Positions 60,622 through 64,000 of a stretch of 64,000 nucleotides of DNA are shown here, in pieces. Source of the stretch: Methylomonas rhizoryzae (lineage in GTDB: Bacteria; Pseudomonadota; Gammaproteobacteria; Methylococcales; Methylomonadaceae); assembly GCF_008632455.1 (NCBI RefSeq), contig NZ_CP043929.1, forward strand, positions 2,418,001 to 2,482,000, read 5' to 3'. The notes beneath the pieces were generated by a model. The model ran no database searches. It had not been told where the DNA came from and saw only the letters and a list, made by a program, of their open reading frames with translations. The translations under genes were made by a program, and so were the position numbers. Within the stretch, counting starts at the first letter, position 1. Every line of letters begins with the position of its first letter.

Positions 60622-63168
60622 ATGAAACCCATAGTCAAAACCGCTTTGGCCGCGCTGATAACGGCCCTAGCCATGCCTGCATATTCCATAACGCATCCGC
60701 CCTGCGGCTCCGGCGCCGGGAAAGTCAAGGACGAAGCCCTTTGCGCCAACCGTTCGGCGGATAGTTTGAAAGGTGCCGATGACGATTATTTTGTCGATAT
60801 GGACTACGGCGCCAGCAAAGACCCCGAGGCCCTGGCGCGCTTGCTCGATCCTTACGTACCCGGCATCAGCCCTAAAGATGCGCACGACGCCGTGGTGCGC
60901 GGCCGCAACAACTGGATAGTCTGGACCGCCGGCAACGACAAGTTTTGGGACGGCATCAGTAAAACCAGCGTCGGCACCTTGGACTTTCTGAAAGTGCTGT
61001 CCAACCACCCGTCGCTCAAATTCAGCCGCGACAACCGCTGGGATTACCTGGGCTTGGTCAACGAACCCTGTTTCAAAAAATCCGCCGGCCCGCGTGCGGA
61101 CCGCTTCGGTTTGTGGCTGGACGAGCGTAGCGCCGACTGCGCCGCCGATCCGTTCGAAGACGAGAAAAAATACCCCGGCGTAGAAATAGGCGCCCGCGGT
61201 AAAACCGTGCCGGTCGGCTCTTATTACGGCTATGCCACCGGCATCGTCGGCTTACGGCTGTTTCCGAATCCGGATTTCGACGAAAAAGCCGCTAAAGCCT
61301 GGGACCCGGAAAAGTTTTACAAAGACGAAAGTTACTACAACAACAAAGACTTGGTACGCCCGTATCGGGTAGGCATGTCTTGCGGCTTTTGCCATGTCGG
61401 GCCCAACCCCAGCAATCCGCCCAGCGATCCGGAAAACCCGAAATGGGAAAACCTGAACTCTAACCCCGGCGCCCAATATTTCTGGATAGACCGCATTTTC
61501 TCCTACGATGCCGATCCGTCCAGCTTCCCATACCAGTTGTTCCATACCTCCCGCCCCGGCGCATTGGATACCTCGCTGGTCTCCACCGACTACATCAACA
61601 ACCCGCGCACCATGAACGCGGTATATAGCCTGGGCGCGCGGATGAGCAACGCCTTGAAGTTCGGTCAGGAAAAACTGGCCGGCGGCGGCCTGAACAACAA
61701 GCAGTTCAACGAACTAGGTCTGCCCGCCAGCAGTCCGCTGAACAGCTTTTTCAAAGCGCCGGCCACCGTTTGGACCCCACGGGTACTGAAAGACGGTGCC
61801 GATTCGGTCGGCGCCTTGGGCGCATTGAACCGGGTGTTCGTCAACATCGGCTTGTTCAGCGAAGAATGGACCGAGCATTTCAGGCCCTTGGTCGGCGGTA
61901 AAAAAATCAGCCCGTTCCCCATCGCTACCGCGCGCAAAAACTCGTCGTATTGGTTGGCAACTGAAGCGCAAACGCCCGACTTGGCCTTGTTCTTCCTGGC
62001 TACTGCGCAGCCGGATTATTTGAGCAAAGCGCCGGGCGGCGACAAATTTCTGAAAGCGTCGGAAGACACCATGAAACGCGGCAAAGACGTGTTTGCGGAA
62101 ACCTGCGCCCGCTGTCACTCCAGCAAATTGCCGGAAAAAGCCTACAGCTTTTTCCCCAATGGCTGCGTGGGCTCGGACTACCTGGGCTGCTGGGATAAAT
62201 ACTGGAAATGGACCAAAACCGACGAATTCAAAACCGAGATGAAGGCCATCGTCGCCAAGGAAGATTTCCTCAAAGACAACTTCCTGTCCACCGAACTGCG
62301 CGTGCCGGTCAGCCTATTGCAAACCAACGCCTGCAGTCCTTTAGCCACCAACGGCCTGGCCAACAACATCTGGGACAACTTCACCTCGCAAAGCTACAAA
62401 GACCTGCCTTCGGTCGGCAAATACACCGTACACCACCCGATCACCGGCGCACCGTACGACTATACCTTGCCCGGCGGCGGCCGCGGCTTTACCCGTCCGG
62501 CGTCTTTGATCAGCGTATGGTCGACCGCTCCGTATTTGCTGAACAACTCCTTGGGCAAATTCTATGCCAGCGGTTCGGTCGAAGACCGGATGAAATCCTT
62601 CGACGACTCCATTCACCAATTACTCTGGCCTGAAAAACGTAGCGGCAACCGCGACATCGTGGTCGTCGATTCCGCCAATCCGGCCGAACGCAAGGTACTG
62701 AAAGGCCAAGTCGACGTGACCACTACCACCAGCTATCTGCGCATACCCAAAGGCTATCTGCCGGACTTGCTGCAACCTTTGGTCGCGCCGTTCAGCTTGC
62801 TGAAACCCTGGGCTTTCGACAAAGAAGGCGTCGAGATCGGCCCTATTCCCAAAGGCACCCCGGTCAACCTGATCTCCAACATGGATTTGGACCCGAGCGA
62901 TCCCAGACACGTGATCAAATTGATTAAAGTGCTGAAAGACGTCAAAAAAGCCTTGAAAGCCATCCCGCCCGGCGCCAGCGACGCGGAAGCCATCAAGGTA
63001 TTCGACGACCGCAACATCGTCGACGACATGTTGAGCGTCAGCAAATGCCCCGATTTCGTCGTCAACCGCGGCCACTACTTCGGCACCGATTATCTGGCCG
63101 AAGAAAAAGACACGGCTTTGAACGACGCGGACAAAGAAGCCCTGATCGAGCTTTTAAAAACATTCTAA
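60622..63168 (+). CDS. Large exported diheme cytochrome c
   Basis: 848 residues. A Sec signal peptide (LAALITALAMPAYS) leads to a periplasmic protein with two c-type heme motifs, CGFCH at 254-258 and CARCH at 495-499. The 241-residue spacing and overall size recall the diheme peroxidase/MauG/RoxA superfamily, and the segment VGMSCGFCHVGPNP is reminiscent of RoxA-like rubber oxygenases, but that is a weak resemblance. Strong GGAGG 5-6 nt before ATG 60622. A GMC flavoprotein gene begins 13 bp after its stop, so the cytochrome may accept electrons from it or act on the same substrate. The substrate is unknown. Confidence 0.85.
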   Translation: MKPIVKTALAALITALAMPAYSITHPPCGSGAGKVKDEALCANRSADSLKGADDDYFVDMDYGASKDPEALARLLDPYVPGISPKDAHDAVVRGRNNWIVWTAGNDKFWDGISKTSVGTLDFLKVLSNHPSLKFSRDNRWDYLGLVNEPCFKKSAGPRADRFGLWLDERSADCAADPFEDEKKYPGVEIGARGKTVPVGSYYGYATGIVGLRLFPNPDFDEKAAKAWDPEKFYKDESYYNNKDLVRPYRVGMSCGFCHVGPNPSNPPSDPENPKWENLNSNPGAQYFWIDRIFSYDADPSSFPYQLFHTSRPGALDTSLVSTDYINNPRTMNAVYSLGARMSNALKFGQEKLAGGGLNNKQFNELGLPASSPLNSFFKAPATVWTPRVLKDGADSVGALGALNRVFVNIGLFSEEWTEHFRPLVGGKKISPFPIATARKNSSYWLATEAQTPDLALFFLATAQPDYLSKAPGGDKFLKASEDTMKRGKDVFAETCARCHSSKLPEKAYSFFPNGCVGSDYLGCWDKYWKWTKTDEFKTEMKAIVAKEDFLKDNFLSTELRVPVSLLQTNACSPLATNGLANNIWDNFTSQSYKDLPSVGKYTVHHPITGAPYDYTLPGGGRGFTRPASLISVWSTAPYLLNNSLGKFYASGSVEDRMKSFDDSIHQLLWPEKRSGNRDIVVVDSANPAERKVLKGQVDVTTTTSYLRIPKGYLPDLLQPLVAPFSLLKPWAFDKEGVEIGPIPKGTPVNLISNMDLDPSDPRHVIKLIKVLKDVKKALKAIPPGASDAEAIKVFDDRNIVDDMLSVSKCPDFVVNRGHYFGTDYLAEEKDTALNDADKEALIELLKTF

Positions 63169-63181
63169 GGGAGACGCTACG

Positions 63182-64000
63182 ATGACCAACAATGCAGAAT
63201 ACGATTACATCGTAGTGGGTTCGGGTGCCGGCGGCGGCACCCTGGCCGCCCGTCTGGCGGAAAACGGGCGCAAAGTGCTGGTGCTGGAAGCCGGCGGCGA
63301 TCCTTTGAAAATGCAGGGCGGCGACGCGATTTCCGACGAAAACCGCTTGCCGGAAGACTACCAAGTGCCGGTGTTTCATGCCATTTCCAATGAAAACAAA
63401 GCCATGCGTTGGGATTTTTGGGTAAGGCACTGGGGCGATACCCAATTGCAACGCCGCGACGAAAAATACCGCGACGTCTGGGACGGCGAAAAAGTGGACG
63501 GCGTGCTGTATCCGCGCGCCGGCTGCCTGGGCGGCTGCACCGCGCACAACGCCATGATCACGGTCTACCCGCATAACGACGACTGGAACTACATCGCCGA
63601 CTTGACCGGCGATTACAGTTGGAATGCCGACAACATGCGCGGTTATTTCGAAAAAATGGAGAACTGCCACCACCGGCTGCCGACTTACCGCTGGGCGGCT
63701 AAAGTCGGCATCAACCCTACCCGGCACGGCTTCGACGGCTGGTTGCAAACCGAAAAAGCCATCCCGCTGGAAGCCTTGGGCGACAAAACCCTGGTACAAA
63801 CCCTGAAAGAATCGGTAGCGGCGGTCTGGAAAAACATCGATACCGATCCGATAGAAGGTGCAGAATGGTTCGGCGAAAGCCTGGGCGATCCCAACGACTG
63901 GCGCTTGGTGGAAAAAAATGCCACCGGCTTGCGCTACCCGCCGTTGATGACCCGCAACCATACCCGGCTCAGCACCCGCGACCGCCTGCTGGAAGTGCAG
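63182..64000 (+). CDS. GMC-family FAD oxidoreductase (partial, runs off window)
   Basis: The first 273 residues are visible; the gene continues past the right edge. The FAD-binding fold is clear at the N-terminus (DYIVVGSGAGGGTLAARLAE, ending in VLVLEAGG). The GMC signature region follows at about 115-135 (RAGCLGGCTAHNAMI). GMC enzymes oxidise alcohols, sugars or sterols. No signal peptide is present, so it is predicted to be cytoplasmic or exported with a partner, which is odd beside a periplasmic cytochrome. GGGAGA lies 7-8 nt before ATG 63182. It is cotranscribed with the diheme cytochrome gene. Confidence 0.9.
   Translation, partial: MTNNAEYDYIVVGSGAGGGTLAARLAENGRKVLVLEAGGDPLKMQGGDAISDENRLPEDYQVPVFHAISNENKAMRWDFWVRHWGDTQLQRRDEKYRDVWDGEKVDGVLYPRAGCLGGCTAHNAMITVYPHNDDWNYIADLTGDYSWNADNMRGYFEKMENCHHRLPTYRWAAKVGINPTRHGFDGWLQTEKAIPLEALGDKTLVQTLKESVAAVWKNIDTDPIEGAEWFGESLGDPNDWRLVEKNATGLRYPPLMTRNHTRLSTRDRLLEVQ

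Noticed and set aside
63062..63961. 299-codon minus-strand frame at the right edge
   Set aside because: The plus strand encodes the GMC oxidoreductase with a clear FAD motif and ribosome-binding site.

Overview
The window looks like a chromosomal stretch of a gammaproteobacterium. The supporting traits are a FabA/FabB unsaturated fatty-acid pair, EF-P with EpmA and EpmB, a lepA-lepB-rnc-era-recO-pdxJ operon, a B12-dependent ribonucleotide reductase split into NrdJa and NrdJb as in pseudomonads, and LPS genes (kdsB, lpxK). Gene style and content resemble the Methylomonas-type methanotrophs. That placement is inference only, because no methane- or methanol-oxidation gene lies here. No rRNA, tRNA, CRISPR array, IS element or prophage was recognised. 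Most genes are ordinary core genes in tight operons.

Layout. 1-1.4 kb: two copies of a palindromic repeat, then a HicA/HicB-like toxin-antitoxin pair with a third, translationally coupled small gene. 1.4-5.4 kb: nrdJb and nrdJa, separated by a DUF3800 gene, with two NrdR-type operators upstream of nrdJa. 5.4-8 kb: a small membrane protein, a PilZ protein and a PomA/PomB-type flagellar stator. 8.2-10.8 kb: efp-epmA, divergent from epmB. 10.9-17.5 kb: a 1329-residue hybrid kinase with a REC-GGDEF partner, a SafE-like membrane protein and a receiver-less sigma-54 activator. 17.6-24.4 kb: the lepA operon, ending in a PP2C phosphatase. 24.7-26.5 kb: a secreted protein and CorA.

26.5-35.8 kb is an inorganic-carbon island. 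dabAB (a DAC/DAB carbon accumulator) diverges from a SulP transporter that is followed by an NtrC-type two-component system. The shared intergenic region carries sigma-54-like promoters facing both ways and a palindrome between them, which suggests one regulon. 35.8-40.5 kb holds small unknown proteins, a PepSY protein with a LuxR-type regulator whose receiver is degenerate, and an S9 peptidase. 40.8-44.5 kb: fabA-fabB-ttcA-galE. 44.6-47.6 kb: exbB-exbD-lpxK-trm112-kdsB. 47.6-52.2 kb: MFS transporter, aroC, prmB, HDOD and DUF1810 genes. 52.4-55.5 kb: a large GGDEF-EAL protein.

The least explained region is 55.8-64 kb. An operon of a DUF4331-like exported protein, a TPR protein and a HupE/UreJ-like membrane protein diverges, across about 730 bp, from a large exported diheme cytochrome c (848 residues) and a GMC flavin oxidoreductase cut by the window edge. 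The region looks like an uncharacterised periplasmic oxidation system and is the best candidate here for something new.
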